Below, in pieces: positions 7,926 to 16,067 of a stretch of DNA of 64,000 nt. The notes beneath the pieces were generated by a model. The model saw only the letters and a program-made list of their open reading frames with translations, was not told the DNA's origin and did not search any database. Made by a program: the position numbers and the translations under genes. The stretch's first letter is position 1, and each line of letters opens with the position of its first letter. The stretch lies in NCBI GenBank assembly GCA_001464695.1, contig LNDQ01000058.1, forward strand, positions 21,228-85,227, read 5' to 3'. Source of the stretch: Betaproteobacteria bacterium Ga0077523. GTDB lineage: Bacteria; Pseudomonadota; Gammaproteobacteria; Burkholderiales; Ga0077523.

Positions 7926-9044
7926 ATGACCGGCACGCGCTGGGACATCTTCTGCAAGGTCGTCGATCACTACGGCGACATCGGCGTGTCGTGGCGCCTC
8001 GCGCGCCAACTGGTGGCCGAATACGACCTCGACGTACGGCTGTGGGTCGACGACCTCGCCACGTTCCACCGGCTGTGCGCCGAGGTGGATGCGGCCGCGG
8101 AGCGCCAGGCGATCGCCGGGGTCGACGTCCGCCATTGGCGCCCGGATGCAGATTTCGGCGCGGCCGCGGACGTCGTGGTGGAAGCGTTCGGCTCGCGTGC
8201 GCCCGACCCTTATATCGATGCCATGGCTGCCCGCGAACGCAAACCGGTCTGGATCAACCTCGAGTACCTGAGCGCGGAAGACTGGATCGAGGAGTGCCAC
8301 CTCGGCAATTCGCCCCATCCCCGGCTGCCGCTCGTCAAACACTTCTTCTTTCCCGGCTTCACCGCCCGCACCGGCGGGGTGCTGTGCGAACAGGATCTCG
8401 AGATCCAGCGTCAGGCCGAGCTCGCGACCAGGTCGCATAGGCCAGGCACAGTCACCAGCGTCTCCCTGTTCGGCTACGGCGGACCGGCGGTGGGCCCGCT
8501 GCTGTCGGCCTGGGCCAATGGCCCGGAAAACATCCTGGCCCTCGTGCCGGAGAGCCGGGTACTGCCCGACGTCCTGCGGTACTTCGGGGCCGCCGGCGTG
8601 CTGCCGGGCGCACGCCTGGAACGCGGCGCGCTGGCGGTGCTGGTGCTGCCGTTCCAGCCGCTCGACCAGTACGACCGCCTGCTGTGGACCTGCGACTGCA
8701 ACTTCGTGCGCGGCGAGGACTCCTTCGTCCGCGCCCAGTGGGCCCGGCGCCCGTTCGTCTGGAATATCTACCCCCAGGACGGCGGCGCCCATTGGGCCAA
8801 GCTGCACGCCTTCGTCGACCGGTATGCCGAGGGCCTCTCGGCCGAGGCGGCGAGCGCCACCCGCGAGCTGTGGCGGCTGTGGAACCGGGGCGAGACGGCC
8901 GCCGGCGACATCGGGGCGGCCTGGCGCCGCTTCCGGGCGGTCCGGACGGAGCTCAACGCCCACGGCGACGCCTGGGCAACGCGCGTCGCCCGCCTGGGTG
9001 ACCTTACCTCCAATCTGGTGCGATTCGCGGCCGCGCGGCTATAA
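7926..9044 (+). CDS. earP: EF-P arginine rhamnosyltransferase EarP
   Basis: A 372-residue GT-B glycosyltransferase (EarP, formerly DUF2331). It transfers rhamnose from dTDP-rhamnose to Arg32 of elongation factor P in the cytoplasm, activating EF-P for polyproline translation. Family hallmarks are the opening WDIFCKVVDHYGDIGVSWRLARQL, whose Asp and Gly sit at the acceptor/donor cleft, and the C-terminal LPFQPLDQYDRLLWTCDCNFVRGEDSF region that binds the nucleotide sugar. Length matches the family. efp follows 70 bases downstream and does carry Arg32, so the pair is consistent. Confidence 0.95.
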   Translation: MTGTRWDIFCKVVDHYGDIGVSWRLARQLVAEYDLDVRLWVDDLATFHRLCAEVDAAAERQAIAGVDVRHWRPDADFGAAADVVVEAFGSRAPDPYIDAMAARERKPVWINLEYLSAEDWIEECHLGNSPHPRLPLVKHFFFPGFTARTGGVLCEQDLEIQRQAELATRSHRPGTVTSVSLFGYGGPAVGPLLSAWANGPENILALVPESRVLPDVLRYFGAAGVLPGARLERGALAVLVLPFQPLDQYDRLLWTCDCNFVRGEDSFVRAQWARRPFVWNIYPQDGGAHWAKLHAFVDRYAEGLSAEAASATRELWRLWNRGETAAGDIGAAWRRFRAVRTELNAHGDAWATRVARLGDLTSNLVRFAAARL

Positions 9045-9045
9045 T
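9017..9045 (+). promoter_or_regulatory. Possible efp promoter
   Basis: A perfect TATAAT at 9040-9045 overlaps the end of earP, 70 bases before the efp start. No good -35 box is seen at the right distance (CTGGTG is the nearest), so this is a tentative internal promoter. Confidence 0.4.
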
Positions 9046-9114
9046 TACCGGCTTTCATTTCGGCACCTGATTCCGGTGTGCCGGTGACTCTAAACCGACC
9101 TTGGCAGAACGTTC

Positions 9115-9675
9115 ATGAAGATCGCTCAGGAACTGCGTTCCGGCAACGTCATCATGGTGGGCAAGGACCCGCTCGTGGTGCAGCGTGCCGAATTCAACAA
9201 GTCCGGCCGCAACGCGTCCGTGATGAAGATGAAGCTGAAGAACCTCTTGACCGGGGCCACCACCGAGACGGTGTACCGGGCCGACGAGAAGTTCGACGTG
9301 GTCGTGCTCGACCGCAAGGATGTGACCTATTCGTACTTCGCCGATCCCATGTACGTCTTCATGGATGCCGAGTACAACCAGTACGAAGTGGAGAAGGAGA
9401 ACATGGGCGACGCGCTCATGTATCTGGAGGACGGCATGCCGGTGGAAGTGACCTTCTACGAAGGCAAGGCCATTTCGGTCCAGCTACCCTCCTCGTTCGT
9501 GCGCGAGATCATCTATACCGAGCCGGCCGTGCGCGGTGACACCTCGGGCAAGGTGTTGAAGCCCGCCAAGCTCGCCACCGGCTACGAAGTGCAGGTGCCG
9601 CTGTTCTGCGCCACCGGCGACAAGATCGAAATCGACACCGCTACCGGCGAGTACCGCCGGCGCGTGGCTGCCTAG
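9115..9675 (+). CDS. efp: Elongation factor P
   Basis: A 186-residue protein of normal length with three beta domains. EF-P binds between the P and E sites of stalled ribosomes and promotes peptide bond formation at consecutive prolines. The modification loop reads NKSGRNASV with Arg at residue 32, the rhamnosylated type, rather than the Lys34 of E. coli. This fits the adjacent earP. The start ATG at 9115 is fixed by the conserved opening [15 protein letters not shown] strong terminator follows. Confidence 0.97.
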   Translation: MKIAQELRSGNVIMVGKDPLVVQRAEFNKSGRNASVMKMKLKNLLTGATTETVYRADEKFDVVVLDRKDVTYSYFADPMYVFMDAEYNQYEVEKENMGDALMYLEDGMPVEVTFYEGKAISVQLPSSFVREIIYTEPAVRGDTSGKVLKPAKLATGYEVQVPLFCATGDKIEIDTATGEYRRRVAA

Positions 9676-9699
9676 GTCTGCGCCGCCCGCTGACGGAGA

Positions 9700-9730
9700 G
9701 GCCGCGGTTCTGCCGCGGCCTTTTCTTTTT
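9700..9730 (+). terminator. Rho-independent terminator after efp
   Basis: A perfect 8-bp stem GGCCGCGG/CCGCGGCC (9700-9707 with 9713-9720) and a 5-base loop are followed by TTTTCTTTTT. It starts 25 bases after the efp stop. Confidence 0.92.
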
Positions 9731-9739
9731 CGGCAGCCC

Positions 9740-9804
9740 GCGCCGGGCCGCCCCAAGAGGGCTGGCCCCCTCGGGGGGAAGGGCCACAGGCCCATCGGGG
9801 GGGT
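9740..9804 (+). repeat. Dispersed GC-rich palindromic repeat, family A, copy 1
   Basis: Contains CGCCGGGCCGCCCCAAGAGG, then CCCCCTCGGGGGG and GGGCCACAGGCCC. Near-identical copies lie at 14357-14423 and 14431-14497, with a shorter inverted relative at 56525-56593. All copies are intergenic. I recall this element class from Burkholderiales genomes. Confidence 0.8.
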
Positions 9805-9813
9805 GCCATCTCT

Positions 9814-10215
9814 TCAGCGGTTCGGCGATGGATCCGGCGCGCCGTCGCTGCAGGGAAACGTACTCGACAAGGCAGTGAAGAGCATGAGGTGCGCAGGCTG
9901 ATCGAGCCGCTCCGGATGCTCCTTGAGATAGGCAACGATCGCGGGGATCACGTCCCGTGCGGAGAAGGTACCTTCCCCAGCGCCCGGCAGGCAGAAATAC
10001 ATGTCGCTGGATGCGCGCCAGGCCGCCCACCCGTGCCCCCAGAGGAAGCCCTCGACGAACGCGAGACAACGGGTGCCCTCGGGCCCCTCCGGCAAAGCTT
10101 CACAGGCGCCGAGCAACTCCGCAGCGGGGCGCCGTGCCATCACGTCCGGTTCGGCACTCGCGGCACCAGCCAGGAGCGCCCCCACCACCAGCGTTAGCAA
10201 CCGCGAAGAACGCAA
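9814..10215 (-). CDS. Exported Rap1a/Tai-like small protein
   Basis: A 133-residue protein with a signal peptide (RLLTLVVGALLAGAASA). Mature Cys residues lie in LLGACEAL, GTRCLAFVEGFLWG, MYFCLPG and STFPCSDG. The pattern of a Cys-rich helix with CLAFVEGF, an FCLP motif, and a final IVAYLKEHPERLDQPAHLML helix ending in a FPC motif matches the Rap1a/Tai domain. That domain was first described as a T6SS immunity protein but is widespread as a housekeeping-type periplasmic domain. No effector or T6SS gene is nearby, so an immunity role is not supported here. It starts 3 bases after the apt stop and is probably co-transcribed with apt. A shorter paralogue lies at 27088-27399. Confidence 0.75.
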   Translation of the reverse strand: MRSSRLLTLVVGALLAGAASAEPDVMARRPAAELLGACEALPEGPEGTRCLAFVEGFLWGHGWAAWRASSDMYFCLPGAGEGTFSARDVIPAIVAYLKEHPERLDQPAHLMLFTALSSTFPCSDGAPDPSPNR

Positions 10216-10218
10216 CGC

Positions 10219-10746
10219 TCAGTGCCCGTCGAACGCGATCAGTGCGTGCATGCCGCATCCTAGCCCGGCGAGCCGCTCGCGTCCGCCCAAGGCCGGCAGT
10301 TCGACCAGAAAACAGCATTCGATCACGGTCGCACCGGCATGCGTCAGGATGCGCAGCGCCGCTTCAGCCGTGCCACCGGTGGCGATGAGGTCGTCGGCCA
10401 CCACGATCCGTTCACCCGCCGCGACTGCATCGACGTGCATTTCGATGCGGTCGGAACCGTATTCCAGTTCGTAATCGTGCCCGATTGCCTCGGCCGGCAG
10501 GCGCCCACGCTTGCGCAGTGGGACGAACCCCAGCCCAAGAGCGTGCGCGAGCGCGGCACCGACGATGAAGCCGCGCGCCTCGATGCCGGCGACCTTTTGC
10601 ACCGCTGCATCACGATAGCGATCGGCCAGGAGGCCGATAGCCTGTGCGAACGCCGGACCGTGTTTCAGGAGGGTCGTGATGTCACGGAACAGGATCCCCG
10701 GTTTCGGGTGGTCGGGGATGGTGCGGATCGATGCGGCGAGTGACAT
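10219..10746 (-). CDS. apt: Adenine phosphoribosyltransferase
   Basis: A 175-residue cytoplasmic type I phosphoribosyltransferase that converts adenine and PRPP to AMP (purine salvage). The family opening IRTIPDHPKPGILFRDITTL is present. The PRPP-binding loop reads IVVADDLIATGGTA, with the usual acidic pair and TGGT, and ARGFIVGAALAHALG is the PPi-binding segment. Length is normal. It is the first gene before the Rap1a-like protein. Confidence 0.95.
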   Translation of the reverse strand: MSLAASIRTIPDHPKPGILFRDITTLLKHGPAFAQAIGLLADRYRDAAVQKVAGIEARGFIVGAALAHALGLGFVPLRKRGRLPAEAIGHDYELEYGSDRIEMHVDAVAAGERIVVADDLIATGGTAEAALRILTHAGATVIECCFLVELPALGGRERLAGLGCGMHALIAFDGH

Positions 10747-10953
10747 GGCAAGTTATGGAAGCGTGAGGTCCAGCGAGAACGCGGAGCCGCGGCCCGGACA
10801 GCGAACCGATCGCCCTAAATCCCGCTGGGCGCAGGCCGATAAGGTGACATTGAAGGGTGGCTTTAGCCATAATTCAAGGGGATGGGCGCCGCGGGGGTGT
10901 GGCGAGCCCATTGAAGGCGCGAGCAACGCGTGATGTCAACAACAAGGTGAATC

Positions 10954-11034
10954 ATGTCCGTACTCGATATGGCAATGATCGGGGGCTTCGTTCTCCTGGT
11001 CGTGCTGATCGTTCTGCGCTTCAAGAAACGCTGA
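10954..11034 (+). CDS. Putative 26-residue single-span membrane protein
   Basis: A short open frame starts MSVLDMAMIGGF, continues with a hydrophobic run VLLVVLIVL and ends RFKKR. This is the standard layout of a bacterial membrane microprotein: one transmembrane helix with a basic cytoplasmic end. A ribosome-binding-like AAGGTG precedes the ATG by 5 bases. There is no known family match. It stands alone between apt and a lipoprotein gene. The composition and ribosome-binding site favour a real gene, but it is too short to be sure. Confidence 0.45.
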   Translation: MSVLDMAMIGGFVLLVVLIVLRFKKR

Positions 11035-11120
11035 ACTGACGTGGCTGTACCCGCGTGCGCGTGCGCCCGGTAACGGAGCGCGCCGCTGCCGATCTCGACG
11101 CGGGGCGGAACTTCCGGTCG

Positions 11121-11149
11121 TTGACACCCTTCTATGCAGTCAGCATCAT
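11121..11149 (+). promoter_or_regulatory. Candidate sigma-70 promoter of the lipoprotein gene
   Basis: A perfect TTGACA (11121-11126), a 17-base spacer and CATCAT (11144-11149, 4 of 6 matches to the -10 consensus), 31 bases before the ATG at 11181. Confidence 0.5.
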
Positions 11150-11180
11150 CGATCAACGACCACGGAAGGATTTGTCACCC

Positions 11181-11690
11181 ATGCCCGACACACACTCGAA
11201 CTACAAGCTTCCCGTAGCTCTCGTCATCGCTTCATCGCTGGCGCTAGCCGCTTGCTCCAGCATGCCGGGCTCCTCGTCCAGCAGCTCCACCACCAGCAGC
11301 TCCAGCAGCAGCTCGACCAGCTCGGCCAAGGCGGCACCCAACAGCTATCAACCAGTGTCGGATGTTCCCATTCCCGGCGGAACGAAGATCAACACCGACA
11401 AGTCGGTCATCCTCGGCCAGGGCGACAAGTGGTTCGGTCGCATGGTTCTGGTGACTGATCGTCCGTCGACACAGGCCTACACCTACTACCAGGAACAGAT
11501 GCCGACCTTCGGCTGGGAACCGGTGACGGCCGTGCAGGGCAAGACGAGCATCATGACCTTCACCCGCGGCGATCGCGGGGCGACTCTGGAGATCACCCCG
11601 GGAACGCTCTCCGGTTCGGAGGTGGCGATCACGGTGAGCCCACGCCAGGGGAACGGAGCCGCACCCGCGCCCACCGCCGAGAAGAAGTAA
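11181..11690 (+). CDS. Outer-membrane lipoprotein of unknown function
   Basis: A 169-residue protein. The start at 11181 follows AAGGA and opens into a lipoprotein signal peptide with lipobox SLALAAC. After the lipidated Cys comes a Ser-rich linker (about residues 27-55) and then a folded domain (PIPGGTKINTDKSVILGQGD through LEITPGTLSGSEVAITVSP). I do not recognise the family. The domain has the look of small proteins with a GxGDxWxGR core. It stands apart from the VOC gene by 10 bases, so the two may be co-transcribed. Function unknown. Confidence 0.7.
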   Translation: MPDTHSNYKLPVALVIASSLALAACSSMPGSSSSSSTTSSSSSSSTSSAKAAPNSYQPVSDVPIPGGTKINTDKSVILGQGDKWFGRMVLVTDRPSTQAYTYYQEQMPTFGWEPVTAVQGKTSIMTFTRGDRGATLEITPGTLSGSEVAITVSPRQGNGAAPAPTAEKK

Positions 11691-11700
11691 GGCTGCGCGC

Positions 11701-12087
11701 GTGCCGATCCACGGGATGAACCATTTCACGGTGCTGACCGCGGACCTTGCGGCGACGCGCGATTTCTACATCGGGGTGCTGGGTCTCAAGGAAGGTCCAC
11801 GCCCCGATCTCGGCTTTCCCGGTACCTGGCTCTATGTCGGCAACGAGGCGGTCTTGCACGTCATCGCCGGCCGGGCCTTGCCGCCCGATCCGCGCGGCGT
11901 GCTGGATCACATGGCGTTCACCGCTGCCGACCTGCCGGGCATGACGGCCAAACTGCAGGCGCGCGGCATCAAGTACGACCTGCGGCGCCAGAACGAGTCG
12001 GGCACGTGGCAGTTGTTCTGCTTCGATCCGAGCGGTGCCCGGGTGGAACTGGACTTCCCCGCCAGCGAGAACCAGGCGGCGGCCTGA
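11701..12087 (+). CDS. VOC family (glyoxalase/dioxygenase-like) protein
   Basis: A 128-residue single VOC unit with two beta-alpha-beta-beta-beta modules. Putative metal ligands are His8 (GMNHFTVLTADL), His in VLDHMAFTAADL and Glu in RVELDFP. Such proteins perform metal-dependent isomerisation, lyase or dioxygenase reactions, or bind and sequester small molecules; the substrate is not evident. The start is a GTG at 11701. Its stop abuts the stop of the convergent LysR gene: TGATCA at 12085-12090 contains both stop codons. Confidence 0.8.
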   Translation: MPIHGMNHFTVLTADLAATRDFYIGVLGLKEGPRPDLGFPGTWLYVGNEAVLHVIAGRALPPDPRGVLDHMAFTAADLPGMTAKLQARGIKYDLRRQNESGTWQLFCFDPSGARVELDFPASENQAAA

Positions 12088-12987
12088 TCAGTTGAGTTCG
12101 GGGACGGCGGCGAACTGCTCGCGCAGGTAGTCGATGACCACCCGGACCTTGGTGGAAAGCTGCCGCGCCGACGGGTAGACGGCATTGATCGCCACCGGCG
12201 GCGGCGCGAAGTCGCCGAGGACGGTTTGCAGCCGCCCGGCGCTCAAATGGTCGTGGACCATCCATAGCGGAGCCGCGGCGACGCCGATCCCGGCCAGCAC
12301 CGCACGGCGAATGGCGCTGCCGCTGGTCGTGCGGAACGTGCCGGCCACACGCACATTGAACTCGCCCTTCGCCCCCTGGAACGGCCACAGGTTGCGACCT
12401 GGCAGGTAGCTGTACAGGATGCAGTTGTGCCGATCGAGATCCTGGGGCACGCGCGGCTCGCCATGGCGTGCGAAGTACTCGGGTGTCCCTACGACGACGC
12501 GGCGGCTCGACCCCAAGCGGCGAGCCACCAGCGTCGAATCATCGAGGTTGCCGACCCGCACGGCGACGTCGATGCCCTCCTCCACCAGGTCGGCGAAGCG
12601 TTCGCCCTCGATCAGGTGCAGCTTGAGCCCGGCGTGCCGCGCCTGGAAGGCGATGAGCTGTTCGTCCAGGAACTGCTGTCCCAGCGCGTTCGGCGCCGCG
12701 ACGGTGAGGGTGCCGGCCAGACCGCTCGACAGTCTCGCCACCCCGGCCTCTGCTTCAGCGAGATCGTCGAGAATGCGGCGGGCCGACTCGTAGTACGCAC
12801 TGCCGGCCTCGGTCAGGCTCAGGCGCCGTGTCGTGCGCTGCAACAAAGTAACGCCCAGGCTGGCTTCGAGCGCCGCCAACTGCTTGCTCACGGTCGGCTG
12901 ACTCGCACCAAGCTCCCGCGCAACTGCAGAAATACTGCCCGTTTCCGCAATGCGGACGAAGGCCTGCATCAGACTGAATCGGTCCAC
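12088..12987 (-). CDS. LysR-family transcriptional regulator
   Basis: A 299-residue regulator of standard length. Residues 1-60 are the winged HTH (MDRFSLMQAFVRIAETGSIS, then SQPTVSKQLAALEASLGVTL and LTEAG). Residues ~90-295 are the periplasmic-binding-protein-like effector domain, beginning GTLTVAAPNALGQQF. It resembles the large AaeR/DmlR-like subgroup. It is divergent from the adhesin-E-like gene at 13144, with a 156-base intergenic space where it may bind. The inducer is unknown. Confidence 0.9.
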   Translation of the reverse strand: MDRFSLMQAFVRIAETGSISAVARELGASQPTVSKQLAALEASLGVTLLQRTTRRLSLTEAGSAYYESARRILDDLAEAEAGVARLSSGLAGTLTVAAPNALGQQFLDEQLIAFQARHAGLKLHLIEGERFADLVEEGIDVAVRVGNLDDSTLVARRLGSSRRVVVGTPEYFARHGEPRVPQDLDRHNCILYSYLPGRNLWPFQGAKGEFNVRVAGTFRTTSGSAIRRAVLAGIGVAAAPLWMVHDHLSAGRLQTVLGDFAPPPVAINAVYPSARQLSTKVRVVIDYLREQFAAVPELN

Positions 12988-13143
12988 TGGACCCCCTTTT
13001 CATGCATGACGTGCATGAATCATATTCCCATGGCGGTCTTGGTTGTGCGATGCAATATCGCTACATTGCAACCCATGGGATCCACCGCGCGACACATGGT
13101 GCACGGCGACAAGGGGTCCGGACCACACGAAAGGAAGAACAAC

Positions 13144-13572
13144 ATGCACGCAAGAATTCTGGCAACGGCACTCCTCGCAACCTGGCTTGGCCTGCTCGTC
13201 AGTGGTACAGCCCAGGCCGCGGACTGGCGCAGCTTGAGCGCCGACACCGCCACCCAGGTGTTCATCGACCAGAACTCGGTCACCACCGACGGCGCTACCA
13301 GCGAGGCCTTGGTGCTGGTCAACTATTCCGCGACCCACACGCTGGGTGACGACTGGTTCCCCCACCGTTCGCAAGTGGTGCGCTACCAGCTCGCCTGCTC
13401 GACCGGCGAGACCGCACTGAAGGCCTGGGCCTTCAAGACCGGGGAACTGGGCAGTGGTGCCACGGTGTGGAAGAGCGCACAGACGGCACCGCAACTGGCC
13501 AAGCCGGCGGCGGACAGCGTCGAAAGCCTGCTGCTGGCCAGGCTCTGCGCGGGACCCGTGTCGCTGCGCTGA
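13144..13572 (+). CDS. Exported surface-adhesin-E-like protein
   Basis: A 142-residue exported protein. It has a signal peptide (ILATALLATWLGLLVSGTAQA), then a small domain opening DWRSLSADTATQVFIDQNSV and containing the paired cysteines YQLACSTGET and LLARLCAG. This layout (W at the mature N-terminus, fiDxxS, two Cys) matches the small 'surface-adhesin E' domain common in betaproteobacteria, named after Haemophilus protein E. The start at 13144 follows AAGGAAG. It is divergent from LysR. The role is unknown; adhesion is only a family label. Confidence 0.65.
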   Translation: MHARILATALLATWLGLLVSGTAQAADWRSLSADTATQVFIDQNSVTTDGATSEALVLVNYSATHTLGDDWFPHRSQVVRYQLACSTGETALKAWAFKTGELGSGATVWKSAQTAPQLAKPAADSVESLLLARLCAGPVSLR

Positions 13573-13604
13573 CACACACGATCGGCATCGCCTTGTTTCA
13601 CCGG

Positions 13605-13636
13605 CGCTCCAGGTGCAAGCCTGGAGCGTCTTGTCG
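13605..13636 (+). terminator. Terminator-like hairpin
   Basis: A perfect 9-bp stem CGCTCCAGG/CCTGGAGCG (13605-13613 with 13620-13628) with a 6-base loop is followed by the weak T-rich TCTTGTCG. It lies 32 bases after the stop of the adhesin-E-like gene. Confidence 0.6.
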
Positions 13637-13699
13637 TTCGGACTCAGCGTGCATCTGCATTCAGGGTATCGTCGGGGTTTGACGCCACCCGCGGAACCC

Positions 13700-14356
13700 A
13701 TGCTGAATACCCTCGAACTCGCCACCGGCCCCGCGCCGAGCGCCGCCGTCATCTGGTTGCACGGACTCGGCGCCGACGGCAACGATTTCGCGCCGATCGT
13801 GGGCGAGCTCGACCTGCCGCCGACGGCGATCCGCTTCGTCTTTCCGCATGCGCCGGCAATGCCGGTCACCATCAATGGCGGCTACGTGATGCCTGCCTGG
13901 TACGACATTCTCGGCACTGACCTGAATCGCCGCGAGGACGAGTCCGGCGTGCGCGCGTCGCAGCAGGCGGTGGAGGCCCTGGTGGCGCGTGAAGGCGAGC
14001 GCGGCATCGCGCCGAACCGCATCGTGCTGGCCGGCTTCTCCCAGGGCGGCGCGATCGCGCTGCAGACCGCGCTGCGGCAATCCCGTGCGCTGGCCGGCGT
14101 GATGGCGCTGTCGACCTATGTCCCGCTCGCGGCCACCTTGCCCACGGAACGCAACGCTGCATCGAACACGGTGCCGATCCTGATGGCGCACGGGACCCAC
14201 GACCCGGTCATTCCGCTCGCCATGGCGAAGCGCTCACGCGACCTGCTGCGGTCGCTCGGCTACGACGTCCAGTGGCACGAGTACCCGATGGAGCACTCGG
14301 TGTGTCCGGAGGAGATCGCCGCCATCGGCGCTTTTCTCCGGCGGGTGCTCGCCTAG
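13700..14356 (+). CDS. Carboxylesterase/phospholipase family alpha/beta hydrolase
   Basis: A 218-residue cytoplasmic serine hydrolase of the carboxylesterase II/acyl-protein thioesterase family. The oxyanion region reads VIWLHGLGADGNDF, the nucleophile Ser is in the elbow AGFSQGGAIAL, Asp is in HGTHDPVIP and His in YPMEHSVCPEE, giving a full catalytic triad. Length is normal for the family. It probably cleaves short-chain esters; the physiological substrate is unknown. It is followed by two tandem repeat elements and a convergent gene. Confidence 0.9.
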   Translation: MLNTLELATGPAPSAAVIWLHGLGADGNDFAPIVGELDLPPTAIRFVFPHAPAMPVTINGGYVMPAWYDILGTDLNRREDESGVRASQQAVEALVAREGERGIAPNRIVLAGFSQGGAIALQTALRQSRALAGVMALSTYVPLAATLPTERNAASNTVPILMAHGTHDPVIPLAMAKRSRDLLRSLGYDVQWHEYPMEHSVCPEEIAAIGAFLRRVLA

Positions 14357-14497
14357 CCCTCGCCGGGCCGCCCCAAGAGGGCTGCCCCCTTGGGGGGAGA
14401 GGCCGCAGGCCTGTCGGGGGGGATCACATCAGCCCTCGCCGGGCCGCCCCAAGAGGGCTGGCCCCCTCGGGGGGAGAGGCCGCAGGCCTACCGGGAG
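14357..14497 (+). repeat. Two tandem copies of repeat family A
   Basis: Copies at 14357-14423 and 14431-14497, each with CGCCGGGCCGCCCCAAGAGG, CCCC(T)TNGGGGGG and GGCCGCAGGCC. They fill the whole space between two convergent genes. The short G/C-rich inverted repeats can form hairpins, so they may double as terminators for both genes. Confidence 0.8.
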
Positions 14498-14507
14498 GAA
14501 CGTCGCC

Positions 14508-16067
14508 TTAGCCCGAGCGTTGCAGGACGCGGTATTCGGCGATGTCGAAATCCTGCCCCGCCTCCATCAGCCGCTTGGGCACGAGCAGGTAGTCCATCGC
14601 GTACATGCGCATGCCGTAGCTCTTCTGCGGCGAGAACGTGCCGAGCTTCATCACCAGCGTCACTTCCATCTTGCCGAGGCTGTTGTCGGCGGCCGAGGGC
14701 AGCAGCAGCGCGTCCTCGCCGAGCTCGTCGTCGGGATGCACCCGCCCATCCGGCAACAGCGGCAGCAGCTTCACCGTGGTGACGCCGCGGGCGAACATCT
14801 CGATGCCGACGTTGCGATTGTTCTGCGCGTCGAAGTTGAGGCGCCGCACGATGCCGACTCCCCATGCCGCGCCGTCCTGATACTTGACCCCCAGCAGCGT
14901 GCCGATCTGCAGCCAGTCGCTGCGGTTGGCCGGCGCCACCGCGCCGAAGCCGCCGGAGCTCTCGTTGGTGACGCCCCAGCCTTCCATGCGGCGGTCGTCG
15001 AAATCGAGATCCATGATGTCGCGTTCCACCGCCGAGAGCACATCCTCGAGGCCGTGGACCACATCGATGCGTTCGGCCGATTCCTTGCGCACTTCGCGGC
15101 GCGCGGGCGGTTGCGGGGCCCAGTAGCGCGACAGGTGCTTCAGCGCTTCGATCACCTGGTCCGGCGGATACTCCCCACCCAGGTTGACGTTGGAAGGCAC
15201 CGCACCGCCGGCCTTCACCATCGCGCCGAGCTTCTCCAGTTCATAGGCCGCGTTGCCGGGCCCGAAGAAGCGCATCGACGGCGACAACGCAAGTCGATCG
15301 GCCAGGCGTGCCGGGGCCTTGTCCGAGGCGAGGTCGAACCAGAAGTGGCAACCGGTCGACGCCTGCTTCTGCATGACGAACCACTCGGAGAACTGGGCAC
15401 AGACGCGCTCCACGATCTCGACCTGCACTGCCGACAGGCTGTCGGTGGACGAGACCGACAACATGAAGACCTTGAGCAGCTCGCGCTGGACGCTCGATTC
15501 GCCGAAGATGCCCGGGTACACGATGACCTTGCCCGCCGAGAATCCGCGCGACTCCGCCACCTGGTAGATGCGGCCGAGGTCGCGCCAGAACGCCGGCGTC
15601 ACCGGGCTGTAGCGGAACAGCCGCCACTTGAGATACAGATTCGCGGCGCGGATCGAGCGGCTCGCCGCGGTCGACAGCTGCCCGCGGATGGATGTAGCCG
15701 TGGCGTCGCCCGCCTCGTGCATCTCGATCAACATGCGATAGGCGTTCGCGAGCCGCAGCCAGAACGTACCCACCACGTGGGCGATGCGAGTCTCCTGCGC
15801 TTTGGCCAGTGCCAGGCCGCCGCTCACGTAGTCCTGCGAGAGCTTGCGCTGAAACGGCTTGGCCGCCGTGTCGATGGTGTCGATGATCTCGAACACACGC
15901 TGGGCCTTGAGCCCGGAAGCTTCGCGCAGACCTTCCAGTTGCTCGGACAGCATCTCGAGCGATTGCGACGGGTTCTGCGTCGGCAGCGTTTCGATGATCG
16001 CCCGAGCCCCCTTGGGATCGGCCATCGGATGGTCGGCGCCACCGGAGGATTTCAGCCAGCCTAGCAT
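14508..16067 (-). CDS. Conserved 519-residue protein with possible PilZ-like C-terminus
   Basis: I do not recognise a named family. The first ~330 residues are mostly helical (ALAKAQETRIAHVVGTFWLR, then IRAANLYLKWRLFRYSP) and have no signal peptide or transmembrane segment, so the protein is cytoplasmic. The C-terminal ~180 residues have the beta pattern of a degenerate PilZ domain: VTNESSGGFG, then IGTLLGVKYQ, then WGVGIVRRLN and NVGIEMFARG. This resembles the D/NxSxxG half of a PilZ c-di-GMP site, but an RxxxR motif is not clear. The start at 16067 has no obvious ribosome-binding site; Met15 is an alternative. A cyclic-di-GMP link is only a suggestion. Confidence 0.65.
   Translation of the reverse strand: MLGWLKSSGGADHPMADPKGARAIIETLPTQNPSQSLEMLSEQLEGLREASGLKAQRVFEIIDTIDTAAKPFQRKLSQDYVSGGLALAKAQETRIAHVVGTFWLRLANAYRMLIEMHEAGDATATSIRGQLSTAASRSIRAANLYLKWRLFRYSPVTPAFWRDLGRIYQVAESRGFSAGKVIVYPGIFGESSVQRELLKVFMLSVSSTDSLSAVQVEIVERVCAQFSEWFVMQKQASTGCHFWFDLASDKAPARLADRLALSPSMRFFGPGNAAYELEKLGAMVKAGGAVPSNVNLGGEYPPDQVIEALKHLSRYWAPQPPARREVRKESAERIDVVHGLEDVLSAVERDIMDLDFDDRRMEGWGVTNESSGGFGAVAPANRSDWLQIGTLLGVKYQDGAAWGVGIVRRLNFDAQNNRNVGIEMFARGVTTVKLLPLLPDGRVHPDDELGEDALLLPSAADNSLGKMEVTLVMKLGTFSPQKSYGMRMYAMDYLLVPKRLMEAGQDFDIAEYRVLQRSG

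Noticed and set aside
10747..10953. A riboswitch upstream of the microprotein
   Set aside because: No conserved purine, TPP or other riboswitch core could be recognised in the sequence.
12085..12090. TGATCA at the VOC/LysR junction as a binding site
   Set aside because: It is simply two abutting stop codons of convergent genes.
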